Shown here in pieces: positions 34,343 through 42,320 of a stretch of 55,205 nucleotides of DNA. Source of the stretch: CAYNFH01 sp964396385 (GTDB lineage: Bacteria > Armatimonadota > Chthonomonadetes > Chthonomonadales > CAJBBX01); contig CAYNFH010000014.1 of NCBI GenBank assembly GCA_964396385.1, forward strand, positions 1 to 55,205, written 5' to 3'. The position numbers and the translations under genes were made by a program. Position 1 is the first letter of the stretch; every line of letters starts with the position of its first letter. Below the pieces are notes generated by a model. It did no database searches. It worked only from the letters and a program-made list of their open reading frames with translations, and had not been told where the DNA came from.

Positions 34343-35302
34343 GTGTGGGATAAAGGCAGACCACAAAGGCACGAAGGCACGATAATAGGACTCGTTGCTT
34401 TGTGTCTTGGTGCCTTCGTGGTCTTCTGCATTCCCGCGCTCGCGCAGGAGGAGCAGGTTCCCGGGCTGCGGCCCATGCCCGGGCTGCCGCCCAACGTCCG
34501 CGTACTGAAGGACCAGGCATACGCCCTCACCGGCGGATCGCGCAACGTGTTCGACCTCTACCTGCCCCGCGCCGACGAAGACCGCCCGCACTGGCCGCTG
34601 GTCATCTGGATCCACGGTGGCGGATTCGTTGGAGGGAGCAAGGACGTGCACCCGCCCTTTACCCCGCTGCTCACGCACGGCTTCGCGGTCGCGGCCATCC
34701 ACTACCGGCTGGCGCACCAGGCCCCCTTTCCGGCGCAGATTGAGGACTGTAAGGCGGCCGTGCGGTGGCTCCGGCGCAACGCTGCCGCCTACCACCTGGA
34801 TCCGGACCGCATCGGGGTCTGGGGCGCATCGGCGGGCGGGACGCTGGCCGCGCTATTGGGCACGGCCGGGGACAAGAAGGAGTGGGAGGCCGCGGGCGGA
34901 GGACCCGGTAACCCGCCCGTACCGAGCCGTGTACAGGCGGTGTGCGACTGGTTTGGCGCCACGGACTTCCTCATGATGGCGGAGGTGGAGCGGAACGATC
35001 CCACGGGCACCACGGCGCGCCTCCTGGGCGGCCCGCTTCCGCAGACGCGCGCGCTCGCGGTGGAGGCGAGCCCCTTCTCCCACGTCTCCGCCGATGCGCC
35101 GCCATTCCTGATCATGCACGGGGATAAGGACCCGCTCGTGCCGCTCAGCCAGAGCGAGGAGCTGCGGGACGCACTCCAGAGGGCCGGTGTGCCGGTCACC
35201 CTGGACGTGCTCCCCGGCGCCGGCCAGGGCGGGGATGCCTTCATGACGCCTGCCCGGCTGGACGAGATTCTGGCGTTCTTCGCCAGGTATCTTAAACGTT
35301 AG
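34343..35302 (+). CDS. Secreted alpha/beta-hydrolase (esterase/lipase BD-FAE-like)
   Basis: 319 residues from GTG at 34343, though the first 12 codons lie in repeat-like sequence and the start is uncertain. A signal peptide (IIGLVALCLGAFVVFCIPALA) precedes the hydrolase fold. The oxyanion motif is IWIHGGGFVGGSKD, the nucleophile elbow GASAGG (Ser of GxSxG), the acid in HGDKDPLVP, and the His probably in the C-terminal GQGGDAF region, though that position holds no clear His. BD-FAE enzymes cleave acetyl or feruloyl esters on plant polysaccharides. GNAT follows after 2 nt. Confidence 0.82.
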   Translation: MWDKGRPQRHEGTIIGLVALCLGAFVVFCIPALAQEEQVPGLRPMPGLPPNVRVLKDQAYALTGGSRNVFDLYLPRADEDRPHWPLVIWIHGGGFVGGSKDVHPPFTPLLTHGFAVAAIHYRLAHQAPFPAQIEDCKAAVRWLRRNAAAYHLDPDRIGVWGASAGGTLAALLGTAGDKKEWEAAGGGPGNPPVPSRVQAVCDWFGATDFLMMAEVERNDPTGTTARLLGGPLPQTRALAVEASPFSHVSADAPPFLIMHGDKDPLVPLSQSEELRDALQRAGVPVTLDVLPGAGQGGDAFMTPARLDEILAFFARYLKR

Positions 35303-35304
35303 CC

Positions 35305-36183
35305 ATGGAGATCAAGACGGTCATCGCGGACGGAGAGCAGTGGGAGCGGGTGTTCATGAACCTGATACCGCTTTACCTGCACGACATCTCCGAGTTTGAG
35401 CCTGCGCTCCCCAACGCCTACGGGGTACTGGAGCCGGAGAACGTCCGCACGCTGGAGGAGCAGGCGGAGGTCCACTGCGACTGGCTGGAGCAGCCCGGCA
35501 TCCTCTATCCCTACCTCATTCTGGTGGACGGCCGCCCCGCCGGGTTCAACCTGGTCGCTGCGCGCTCGCAAGCGCCGCCCGGAGTGGACTACTGCGTCCG
35601 CGAGTTCTTCCTGCTGCATGCGTACCGGGGCAAGAGTATCGGTCAGCAGGCCGCCGCGCAGGTCTTCGAGCGGCTGCGGGGCCGGTGGCAGATAGACGTG
35701 CAGCCGCGCAATAAGAGCGCGCTTTGCTTCTGGCGCGGCACCCTGGAGGAGTACGCTCCCGGATGGTACCGGGAGTGCGAGGAGGAGACGCTCTTCGGCC
35801 TCCGCATTGTGTTCCGCTTCGACAACATCACGCGGGACGAGCTCAAGCCGCAGCCGGGGCTCATAGTCCGCGCGGGCGCCAACGGTGTGGCGACCATGAC
35901 CCACGCCGAGCAGATCCTGTATGCCGTCTCCCTCCTGGCGGACGGCCAGGAGCTTGCCGCCTTCTCTCGCGAGGAGATCCGGCATCAGCTTGGGATCCCG
36001 CGCGAGGAGTGGAATGCCAGCTACAGCCCCACGTTCCAGGCGATGCGGGCCGACCACCCCGGCGGAGCGTCAAAGATCGGCGCCCGCTTTCACAACATCT
36101 TTCGCCGCGTCTCCCACGGCAGGTACGTCCTCACGGACTACGGACGCCAGCTCCTTCTCCCCACAAACCCGCACTCCCGCTAG
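35305..36183 (+). CDS. GNAT-family N-acetyltransferase with C-terminal helical domain
   Basis: 292 residues. The GNAT domain (about 1-150) has the acetyl-CoA strand YLILVDGRPAGFNLV and the motif A loop AYRGKSIGQQAAAQVFERL (R/QxxGxG/A). WQIDVQPRNKSALCFWRGTL is the usual strand-helix after it. The C-terminal 120 residues resemble a winged-helix or HTH-like module (EEIRHQLGIPREEWNASYSP, GRYVLTDYGRQLL). The fusion may mean that an acetyltransferase is regulated by or acts near DNA, but no substrate can be given. Confidence 0.8.
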   Translation: MEIKTVIADGEQWERVFMNLIPLYLHDISEFEPALPNAYGVLEPENVRTLEEQAEVHCDWLEQPGILYPYLILVDGRPAGFNLVAARSQAPPGVDYCVREFFLLHAYRGKSIGQQAAAQVFERLRGRWQIDVQPRNKSALCFWRGTLEEYAPGWYRECEEETLFGLRIVFRFDNITRDELKPQPGLIVRAGANGVATMTHAEQILYAVSLLADGQELAAFSREEIRHQLGIPREEWNASYSPTFQAMRADHPGGASKIGARFHNIFRRVSHGRYVLTDYGRQLLLPTNPHSR

Positions 36184-36327
36184 GGCGGCAGGTGTGTTCC
36201 CCGCCGGATCAACGGCTCGGGCCAGGTAGCCGGAAGCTCCTCTTCCTCCAACGGTATGTCCCACGCCGTGGACCTCGGGCTGAAGTAGAGGAGGACCATT
36301 AGACGCGAATAAGCGGGAATAGCTGTA

Positions 36328-36350
36328 GGGGCCGGGCGCCGTCCCGGCCC
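36328..36350. repeat. GC hairpin, first copy
   Basis: GGGGCCGGG and CCCGGCCC flank CGCCGT. The same 23-mer recurs at 36406. No T-tract follows. Confidence 0.5.
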
Positions 36351-36405
36351 GCTCCGGCTCTTTCTCCACACCGGATTTCGGGAACGAATCGGTAAAGGCT
36401 GTTTA

Positions 36406-36436
36406 GGGGCCGGGCGCCGTCCCGGCCCTTTTCTTT
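36406..36436 (+). terminator. GC hairpin, second copy, with T-tract
   Basis: The hairpin is the same as at 36328 and is followed by TTTTCTTT. It probably terminates the hydrolase-GNAT transcript. Confidence 0.65.
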
Positions 36437-36447
36437 GCCTCCCCCAT

Positions 36448-36975
36448 TTATCCGGAAGGCGCCAGGAGCGTGATGTAGACGATCTGGCCCAGGTGGTAGG
36501 CGCTGTGGCGGACCATCTGGTTGCAGAACCAGAGCCCGTCCAGCGGTCCCTCCACCGGAGTGCCGAGCGGCCACCAATCGTCGGCGCATACCCGCCGGAG
36601 GTCCTCCGTGCTCAGCCTCTCATAGGTGGTGTGGACCCGCTCCTCGGACTGGGCCAGGAGGTCCATCAGCTCGTCACGGCCGGGCGGGGGCGCTTCCCTG
36701 GGCGGGACCGTGCCCTCGGCCCCCACTTGCCGGCAGTAGCTCATGTTACCGCGAGCGAGGTGGTGGGCGATGGCGGCCGCACACCTTGCTTCCGGCCCCG
36801 GCTGCCACGCGAGCTGCTCGTCCGTCATCTCCCCCAAGACCTGCCGCAGCGTGTCATACGTCTCCGCGAACTGCTTCCACACCGGCTCCAGCTCGTCGAT
36901 CACGTCCTGTCCCCCTTCTGGGATGTTATCCCAGCGGTTCGACGGCATGGCCGGTTGTGCCTGCAGAGAGACCAC
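36448..36975 (-). CDS. DinB superfamily protein
   Basis: 175 residues from GTG at 36975; an ATG at 36948 (MPSNRWDNIPEGGQ) is an equally likely start. It is a four-helix bundle with the metal-binding His pattern of DinB/YfiT enzymes: HHLARGNMSYCRQV near 70 and HSAYHLGQIVYITL near 155. DGLWFCNQMVRH is the penultimate helix. DinB-family proteins are metal-dependent thiol-S-transferases or of unknown role. It is monocistronic, with hairpins on both sides. Confidence 0.85.
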   Translation of the reverse strand: MVSLQAQPAMPSNRWDNIPEGGQDVIDELEPVWKQFAETYDTLRQVLGEMTDEQLAWQPGPEARCAAAIAHHLARGNMSYCRQVGAEGTVPPREAPPPGRDELMDLLAQSEERVHTTYERLSTEDLRRVCADDWWPLGTPVEGPLDGLWFCNQMVRHSAYHLGQIVYITLLAPSG

Positions 36976-36983
36976 ACAGCGAG

Positions 36984-37015
36984 GCGGCCGGGCCTGTGCA
37001 CACAGGCCCGGCCGC
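36984..37015. terminator. Perfect 32-bp palindrome
   Basis: GCGGCCGGGCCTGTG is followed, after CA, by its exact complement. It lies between two minus-strand genes. No T-tract follows on either side; it is either a strong hairpin at the end of the CBS gene or a protein site. Confidence 0.45.
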
Positions 37016-37043
37016 TCTTCTACTGACTACTGACTACTTCTCC

Positions 37044-38042
37044 CTAAGCTGCCAGCCGAGAAGCCTCCTCCGTGGGCTGGGAGACGTCCCTCACCACGTT
37101 GCCGGTCTGCTCCTCCGGCGCGGTCTGGGCGATGTCCGCCTGGGACACCACGCCGATGAGCCGGTTGCTGCCGTCCACCACCATGATTCGGCGAATCATG
37201 TTCTGCCGCATCATCTTCGCGCACTGTTCCACGCCGTCATTCGCGTAGACGGTCTGTACGCCCGTAGTCCAGCAGTCCCTGGCCACGCACTGCAGGGGAT
37301 TGCGCCCCTCCGCCACCAGGCGACACACAATGTCCCGGTCGGTCACGACGCCGGCCAGCCTCTTGTCCTGGAAGCTATCCACCACAGGGATGATCCCCGT
37401 GTCGTTGTCCACCATCATGCGCGCCACATCGCGCACGTTGGTCTCCGGCACGCAGCAGGCCGGGTTCTTCGTCATGATCTCGCCGACGCTGGATACCATC
37501 GTTTTGTCCCTTTCATTGCCCGTCCAGCCGGTCCGGCGCCACTCATCCGCGCGCCGCTCGATGTCCACGGCCCCGTTGCGGGCCATGACGTCGGCAACCC
37601 GCTGGACATCCTCATCGCGCTCAGCCCGGTACACGAGGACGGTGCCGCCGCGCCGAACGCCTTCCGCGTAGACCCGGGCCTGCTCATCCGGCACGCCCAG
37701 ATCCACAAGCGCGCCCAGGAGGCCGCCTACCGCCAGTCCCGCGCCCAGGCCTGCGAGCGTAGTGATAATGGGGCCGGCGGCCATCACGGGCCCGATGCCG
37801 GGAATGGCGAAGAGCCCCAACCCCACGGCCAGCCCGCTCAGGCCCCCGATGGCGGCGCCCGTTGTCGCGCCTACCTCGGTTCCGGAGGGGCCGGTGTCTG
37901 TCACATGTTCCACCACGGGTTTCTGATGGTCACCCATGGTCAGGATGCTGATATTCTCCTGCGGAAACCCGGCGCGAGACAGATCCTGAATGGCCTGCTG
38001 CGCCTGCTCCCGCGTATCAAACAACCCCGCTACGGTTTTCAT
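37044..38042 (-). CDS. Stress-type protein with Gly-rich membrane hairpin and two CBS domains
   Basis: 332 residues. The N-terminus (KTVAGLFDTREQAQQAIQDL, FPQENISILT) is the ferredoxin-like module of general-stress YflT-type proteins. A hydrophobic Gly-rich segment (about 55-110) follows, then the close of that module (GGTVLVYRAERDEDVQ). Two CBS repeats (about 190-320) follow, each with the nucleotide-binding TDRD or DGSNRLIGVV turn. CBS pairs usually sense adenine nucleotides. The gene is followed upstream by a tiny YHS gene 12 nt away, so they form an operon. Confidence 0.8.
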   Translation of the reverse strand: MKTVAGLFDTREQAQQAIQDLSRAGFPQENISILTMGDHQKPVVEHVTDTGPSGTEVGATTGAAIGGLSGLAVGLGLFAIPGIGPVMAAGPIITTLAGLGAGLAVGGLLGALVDLGVPDEQARVYAEGVRRGGTVLVYRAERDEDVQRVADVMARNGAVDIERRADEWRRTGWTGNERDKTMVSSVGEIMTKNPACCVPETNVRDVARMMVDNDTGIIPVVDSFQDKRLAGVVTDRDIVCRLVAEGRNPLQCVARDCWTTGVQTVYANDGVEQCAKMMRQNMIRRIMVVDGSNRLIGVVSQADIAQTAPEEQTGNVVRDVSQPTEEASRLAA

Positions 38043-38054
38043 GGTCGTTCTCCA

Positions 38055-38210
38055 CTAAGCCGCCGCCTGCTTGGCGTAGGTCTGGGGACACTGGTCGAAC
38101 TGCTGCTTGCACTCCTTGCAGCAGAAAACATAACTCTGCGCCTGGAAGCGGCTGATGCCGGCCGGCTGCGCGGGATCGACTTCCTTCCCGCATACCGCAC
38201 ACTGTTCCAT
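38055..38210 (-). CDS. YHS-like metal-binding mini-protein
   Basis: 51 residues from the ATG at 38210, preceded by AAGGAGGAAACC. Two Cys pairs, CAVC at 4-7 and CCKEC near 31-35, with a following CPQTY, form a TRASH/YHS-like zinc knuckle. The whole protein is a single metal-binding domain, which in relatives binds heavy metals or acts as a sensor. It is the first gene of an operon with the CBS protein, suggesting a stress or metal role. Confidence 0.8.
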   Translation of the reverse strand: MEQCAVCGKEVDPAQPAGISRFQAQSYVFCCKECKQQFDQCPQTYAKQAAA

Positions 38211-38261
38211 GGTTTCCTCCTTACCCGAGGGTAGCTGACGGGTACTCCCTCCTGAAGCGAC

Positions 38262-38301
38262 GCAAAACGCCCGCCGGCCGGGGCGGATCCAGCCGGCGGG
38301 C
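38262..38301 (-). terminator. Intrinsic terminator (minus strand)
   Basis: GCCCGCCGGC and GCCGGCGGGC form a 10-bp stem with a 13-nt loop. On the minus strand GTTTTGCG follows. It ends the gene at 38323-38610. Confidence 0.7.
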
Positions 38302-38322
38302 GCACCATTGAGGCGCTACCGC

Positions 38323-38610
38323 CTAGTAGTGGCGATGGCGGTAAGAGCGGTGGTAGTAGCGCTCCCGGCGATGCCGCGAGTTGACGCTATCCTGGTACCG
38401 CTTGTACGCGTAGGCGGTGCCGGCCAGGCCCAGAAAGGCAGGGACCTTGCTGCCGCCGCGGGTAAACAGATAGCCGGTCAGGGCGCCCAGTCCGAGGGCG
38501 GTGTTCCTGCGGCCTTCCTCACTGGCGCGAGCCGCCACCGGCATAAGGGTCGCGCCGCCCATAACGAGGGCGGCCATCGCCCCCGCGAATATCCGAGATT
38601 TGCGTATCAT
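38323..38610 (-). CDS. Small secreted protein, paralogue of 20110-20502
   Basis: 95 residues from the ATG at 38610, with GGAGG upstream. The signal peptide (KSRIFAGAMAALVMGGATLM, cleaved after PVAARA) is followed by RRNTALGLGALTGYLFTRGG and PAFLGLAGTAYAYKRYQDS. The tail (HRRERYYHRSYRHRHY) is rich in His, Arg and Tyr. The plan matches the 130-residue protein at 20110, so they are members of one family. The basic tail may bind phosphate, metal or nucleic acid; no evidence chooses. Confidence 0.72.
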   Translation of the reverse strand: MIRKSRIFAGAMAALVMGGATLMPVAARASEEGRRNTALGLGALTGYLFTRGGSKVPAFLGLAGTAYAYKRYQDSVNSRHRRERYYHRSYRHRHY

Positions 38611-38689
38611 CGTCTTTTCCTCCGTCTTCAGACCGGCTGTGCCGGAGTTACTATAAGACGACGGACCCGATGGTTGGGTTCGTTTCCAG

Positions 38690-38757
38690 AGACGGAGGAC
38701 GGAAGACGGGCGACGGGCGGAATCCGGATCGGTCCTCCGTCCTCCGTCCCCCGTCAC
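38690..38757. repeat. Composite tandem-arm repeat, copy 8
   Basis: The left arm is GACGGAGGACGGAAGACGG, the core GCGGAATCCGGATCGG, and the right arm TCCTCCGTCCTCCGTC, near the complement of the left. It is closely like copy 9 inside the WD40 gene. Confidence 0.85.
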
Positions 38758-38760
38758 AGC

Positions 38761-38790
38761 AAAAAGGGCAGGCGATTTGCCTGCCCTCTC
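38761..38790 (-). terminator. Intrinsic terminator (minus strand)
   Basis: On the minus strand GAGGGCAGGC, AAATC, then GCCTGCCC is followed by TTTTTG. It ends the 66-residue gene at 38815-39015. Confidence 0.85.
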
Positions 38791-38814
38791 AGTATCACCG
38801 GAAGTCCGGCGGCG

Positions 38815-39015
38815 CTATGTCCCGCTCCGCTCCTGCGCGGGGATCCGGTCCATTGGCACCAACCGCACGCGGCGCTGGCCGGGATGGCGCATCTCCATCG
38901 CGGCGCGGACGCCGATGAGCGGACTGCGGCGCATGGCCGACGTGCGGCCCCCATCAGCCGGCCGCCGCTCCTCCTCCCGGATCCACGCTTCCAGCTCGAC
39001 CTCGTCAACGACCAT
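38815..39015 (-). CDS. Small hypothetical protein
   Basis: 66 residues from the ATG at 39015, with AAAGGAGA upstream; a longer open frame to 39237 has no good start signal. The sequence is charged (VVDEVELEAWIREEERRPAD, then HPGQRRVRLVPMDRIPAQER). No family was recognised. The clear ribosome-binding site and the strong terminator 25 nt after the stop support it as a real gene. Confidence 0.6.
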   Translation of the reverse strand: MVVDEVELEAWIREEERRPADGGRTSAMRRSPLIGVRAAMEMRHPGQRRVRLVPMDRIPAQERSGT

Positions 39016-39642
39016 TCTTGCAGGATCTCCTTTCGACTCTGGCCGGCGAGACAGCCGGCCCCGGCAGTTACTCGGTCCACAGATGGTAAAGGATGATGGC
39101 CTTGCGTGGCCGGCCTTCCGCCGTCCTTTCCAGAGACCCCGGGCGCCCTCCGGGGCGCCTTTCACGTGATCAGACGTAGCTCGCCCGCCCGCGGTTACGT
39201 GAAGTTTCTCACAATGTCCCGGCGGGCCCGTAAACATACCTGTTCCCCATTGTCGGCAGCTTCATGCCAGAATCGCAATTTGATGGAAGCGGTCCCCGCG
39301 GCCGTGAGAGCGTAGAGAGGAATACCATGCCGCATGCAGCGCATCTCCCGCGACGGCGCGGGTTAAGCCCATAGCTTGACGTCCATCGACAACAGGAGTA
39401 TGATTGTCCACCGTTGCTATCGTGACGCCATACACGTTTCTGCTGCAGTGTGCCCACAACCGCCAGGAAGCGGGAAACAAGCGACACCCTGCCTCTCACG
39501 CTCCACTTTTGACCGGCCTCCCTGCCGAGGTGCCTACTTCCGGAGAACAAGCGTCGCCCTTAACCGGCATGCCGCCTGCTCCTCCCATCCCTATCGCTTC
39601 CTGACCCTGGCTTCGCGTCGGTGGCTCGACCCGGAGGGCAGA
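39016..39642. other. Gene-free region ahead of the first SARP gene, 627 nt
   Basis: GC-rich spacer with a hairpin near 39146-39161 (GGCGCCC with GGGGCGCC). Short open frames here show no family likeness or good ribosome-binding site. No CTGTGA operator pair was found. Confidence 0.5.
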
Positions 39643-41547
39643 ATGAGCGCATTGTGCCGCATTGAGTTGCTGGGCTGACTTCGCCTCCTTCAGGCCGGTA
39701 CCTGCGTCACGCGGTTCCGTACCCAGAAGACTGCCGCCCTCCTTGGGTATCTGGCCTACTACCATGAGCGCATCCATCCTAGGGAAGTGCTCATCGAGCT
39801 GCTGTGGCCCGAGCGTGAGCCGGAGGCAAGCCGCCACAGCCTCAGCATGGCCCTCTCCTCGCTTCGTCCGCACCTAGAGCCCGCCGGAATTGTGCCCGAC
39901 GGCAGCGTCCTCCGTGCGGATCGCCACTCCGTCGCCCTCAACCCGTCGACTGTAACTACGGACGTAGCAGAGTTCGAATTCCTTCTCGCCGAACATGATA
40001 GATTCCCGGCGTCGGATTTCGTACTTCAGACCTCGGACCGCCGTCCGCCTGCCGGCTGCGGACTGCCGATTGCGGACTGTCTGTCTCGCGCTCTGGGGCT
40101 CTACCAGGGAGAGCTGCTGCCGGGCTTCAATGAAGAGTGGATCCTCCCGGAACAGCAGCGGTTGGACGAGCTGCATTATCAGGCGCTCCAGCGGCTGAGC
40201 GCAAACTTGGAAGACAGTGGCAACGTAAGCGGGGCGCTCCAGGTCGCCCTCCGTGGCGTCGGCGCAAATCGCCTGCGCGAAGAGGCACATCGAGAGGTGA
40301 TCCGCCTCTACAGCGCGTCCGGCCAGGAGGACGCGGCGCTGCGCCAGGGACGGGAGCTGGAGCGGATGCGCAAGGAGGAGCTCGGGGTGGTCTCCCGCTC
40401 GGAGACGCGCGCCACGGTTCACGCGCCCGCCGCTAAAGCACTTGGGGACTCGCGTGACGGGCCGAGCGTCGCCGTTTCCATGGTGGAGGGGCTTAGCTGC
40501 GCCTCGATTCCGCGCCGGAGAATGGAGCCACTAGACCCGGTGGGGGGCGCCGTCCCCCTGGTCTCACCCTTCTACGTGCTCCGCCCCACGGATGCCGAGT
40601 TCGGCGCGGCCATAGCCCGCAGGGACAGCACCATCCTCGTTAAGGGCCCCCGGCAGGTAGGCAAGACATCGCTCCTCGCACGGGGCCTTCAGCAGGCGCG
40701 GGGCGCCGGGTGTCGCGTAGCGCTCTCTCACCTCCAGATCCTCAATGCCGAGCATCTTCAGTCTGCGGACGCGCTCCTGCTGGCGCTCGCCGAGATGCTC
40801 GCGGACCAGCTTGAGCTGGATACGTCGCCACGCCAGTTCTGGGATCCGCATCGCGGGCCCAGTCCCAACTTCCGCCGCTACTTGCGGCGCGAGGTGCTGG
40901 CGAAGAGCGCCGCCCCGCTGGTCTGGGGATTGGACGAGGTGGATCGGCTATTCACCTGCGACTTTGGCAGCGAGGTTTTCGGGCTCTTCCGCTCCTGGCA
41001 CGATGAGCGGGCGCTGGACCCGGATGGCCCCTGGGGCGCGCTGACCCTTGCCATGGCCTACTCCACGGAAGCACACCTGTTCATCACCGACCTCAATCAG
41101 TCGCCCTTCAACGTAGGCACACGGCTGGCGCTCCATGACTTTGTACTCGAACAGGTGGAGGACCTCAATCTGCGTTATGGCTCGCCCATACCGGGCCGTG
41201 CCGACCTAACTCGCTTCTATGGCCTGGTGGGCGGGCAGCCCTACCTGGTGTGCGCGGGCCTCCGTGAGATGGCCGCTCACGGTGTGACCGTTTCGGAGGT
41301 AGAAACCCGAGCCCTCAGGGATGACTGGATCTTTGGTGAGCACCTGCGGCGCATAGCGGCGCTGTTGGAGAGGGACAAAGACATGGCCGAGGCAGCGCGC
41401 GCCGTGCTGCACGGCAGGCCATGCCTCACGCGCGAGAGCTTTCATCGCCTCCGCAGCGCCGGCGTACTGGCCGGTGAATCGGCCGCGGAGGCCCGCTTCC
41501 GATGCCCGCTGTACGCCACCTATCTTACACAGTGCTTGACGCCATAG
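39643..41547 (+). CDS. SARP/BTAD regulator with AAA-like ATPase domain, in-frame TGA at codon 12
   Basis: In one frame from the ATG at 39643, MSALCRIELLG is followed by TGA (39676-39678), then LRLLQAGTCVTRFRTQKTAA, the OmpR-like winged helix of SARP regulators. The TGA stands where the paralogues have GGC or GGA for Gly. The next start is GTG 39787, which would lose half the DNA-binding domain. The BTAD helical domain follows (about 105-265), then an AAA-like (AAA_35 type) domain with Walker A KGPRQVGKTSLL near 333 and a Walker B WGLDEVDRLF. About 20 repeat-like residues (residues ~122-146) interrupt the BTAD start. Either a new pseudogene or an error. Confidence 0.75.
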
Positions 41548-41554
41548 ACTCTGC

Positions 41555-41607
41555 CTGTGAGAGTCCCGTGAGACCTGCTGAGCGCGCCATCTGTGACAGT
41601 GCCGTGA
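41555..41607 (+). promoter_or_regulatory. Double CTGTGA operator, 11-bp period
   Basis: CTGTGA at 41555 and CCGTGA at 41566 are 11 bp apart. CTGTGA at 41591 and CCGTGA at 41602 repeat this, 36 bp later. SARP regulators bind direct repeats with 11-bp spacing next to the -10 box; CATACT follows at about 41618. It lies 88 nt before the next gene. Confidence 0.6.
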
Positions 41608-41694
41608 TAGCGCATCCCCATACTGCCCCCGTTCGCCCGGCTTCGACTATCGGGAGCCGGACGCCCCGGATGGGGCAGGAGGGCTGTGGGCGCG

Positions 41695-42306
41695 ATGTGG
41701 ATACAGCGATGGCTGGTGATAGGGAGGGCCGCGATACTGGTAGCCGCGCTCGGCGGAGGTATCGGCGTACGACTGCGCCGCCCGGGCGCCACCCCACCGC
41801 TCCGTGTGGGGCGGTATTCGGCGGATCAGGTGTTTGAAAGAACGGCTCAGCTCGCGCGGGCCATGGCAGGACCGGGCGAAATGACGTTTCACGACGACGG
41901 CACTCGGGGCGTGTACAACCACGACGGCAGATGGATGCGCGTGTGGTGCACTCAGGTAACTGTGGCGGGCGGCCGTGAGACGATCTATGCCTTCTGGGAT
42001 GCCGATTCCGGAGACCTGTGGTACGTGTCGAACACCACCCCCTGGGTACGCCCCGGGCGCACAGACCTCAGCGGCCTCGCGATACAGCGCGCAGCCCAAC
42101 ACTGGCTGGGGACGCTTGGGCTCACGGACGATGGATCACGGTGGCAGCTCGCGGTGACGCCGCAGAAACTCGGCGATGTCGTGCTTGTAGCCTGCAGCAC
42201 CTCCGGCCGCAAGGCGGATATTGCCCTGGAGCGGGCGACAGGGGGCTTACGTACCGCCTTGGTATGGCGTACCCGCAGTTTGCAAACGGACCGCTCCGGC
42301 CGATAA
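41695..42306 (+). CDS. Membrane-anchored hypothetical protein
   Basis: 203 residues from the ATG at 41695 (GTG at 41686 is an alternative). One N-terminal hydrophobic segment (IQRWLVIGRAAILVAALGGG) is followed by an extracytoplasmic domain. RYSADQVFERTAQLARAMAG, RETIYAFWDADSGDLWYVSN and RAAQHWLGTLGL resemble PepSY-type repeats, with a strand-turn that holds FWDADSGDL. It lies between the two ATPase genes of the SARP island and just after the double operator, so it is a likely target gene. Confidence 0.6.
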   Translation: MWIQRWLVIGRAAILVAALGGGIGVRLRRPGATPPLRVGRYSADQVFERTAQLARAMAGPGEMTFHDDGTRGVYNHDGRWMRVWCTQVTVAGGRETIYAFWDADSGDLWYVSNTTPWVRPGRTDLSGLAIQRAAQHWLGTLGLTDDGSRWQLAVTPQKLGDVVLVACSTSGRKADIALERATGGLRTALVWRTRSLQTDRSGR

Positions 42307-42320
42307 GATCGCCGCCAAGC

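Noticed and set aside
38754..39080. 108-codon minus-strand open frame
   Set aside because: It overlaps the better supported 66-residue gene, which has a ribosome-binding site and terminator, and it spans that terminator.
39676..39678. Selenocysteine at the SARP TGA
   Set aside because: The position is Gly in the paralogues, no SECIS-like hairpin was evident, and SARP proteins are not known selenoproteins.
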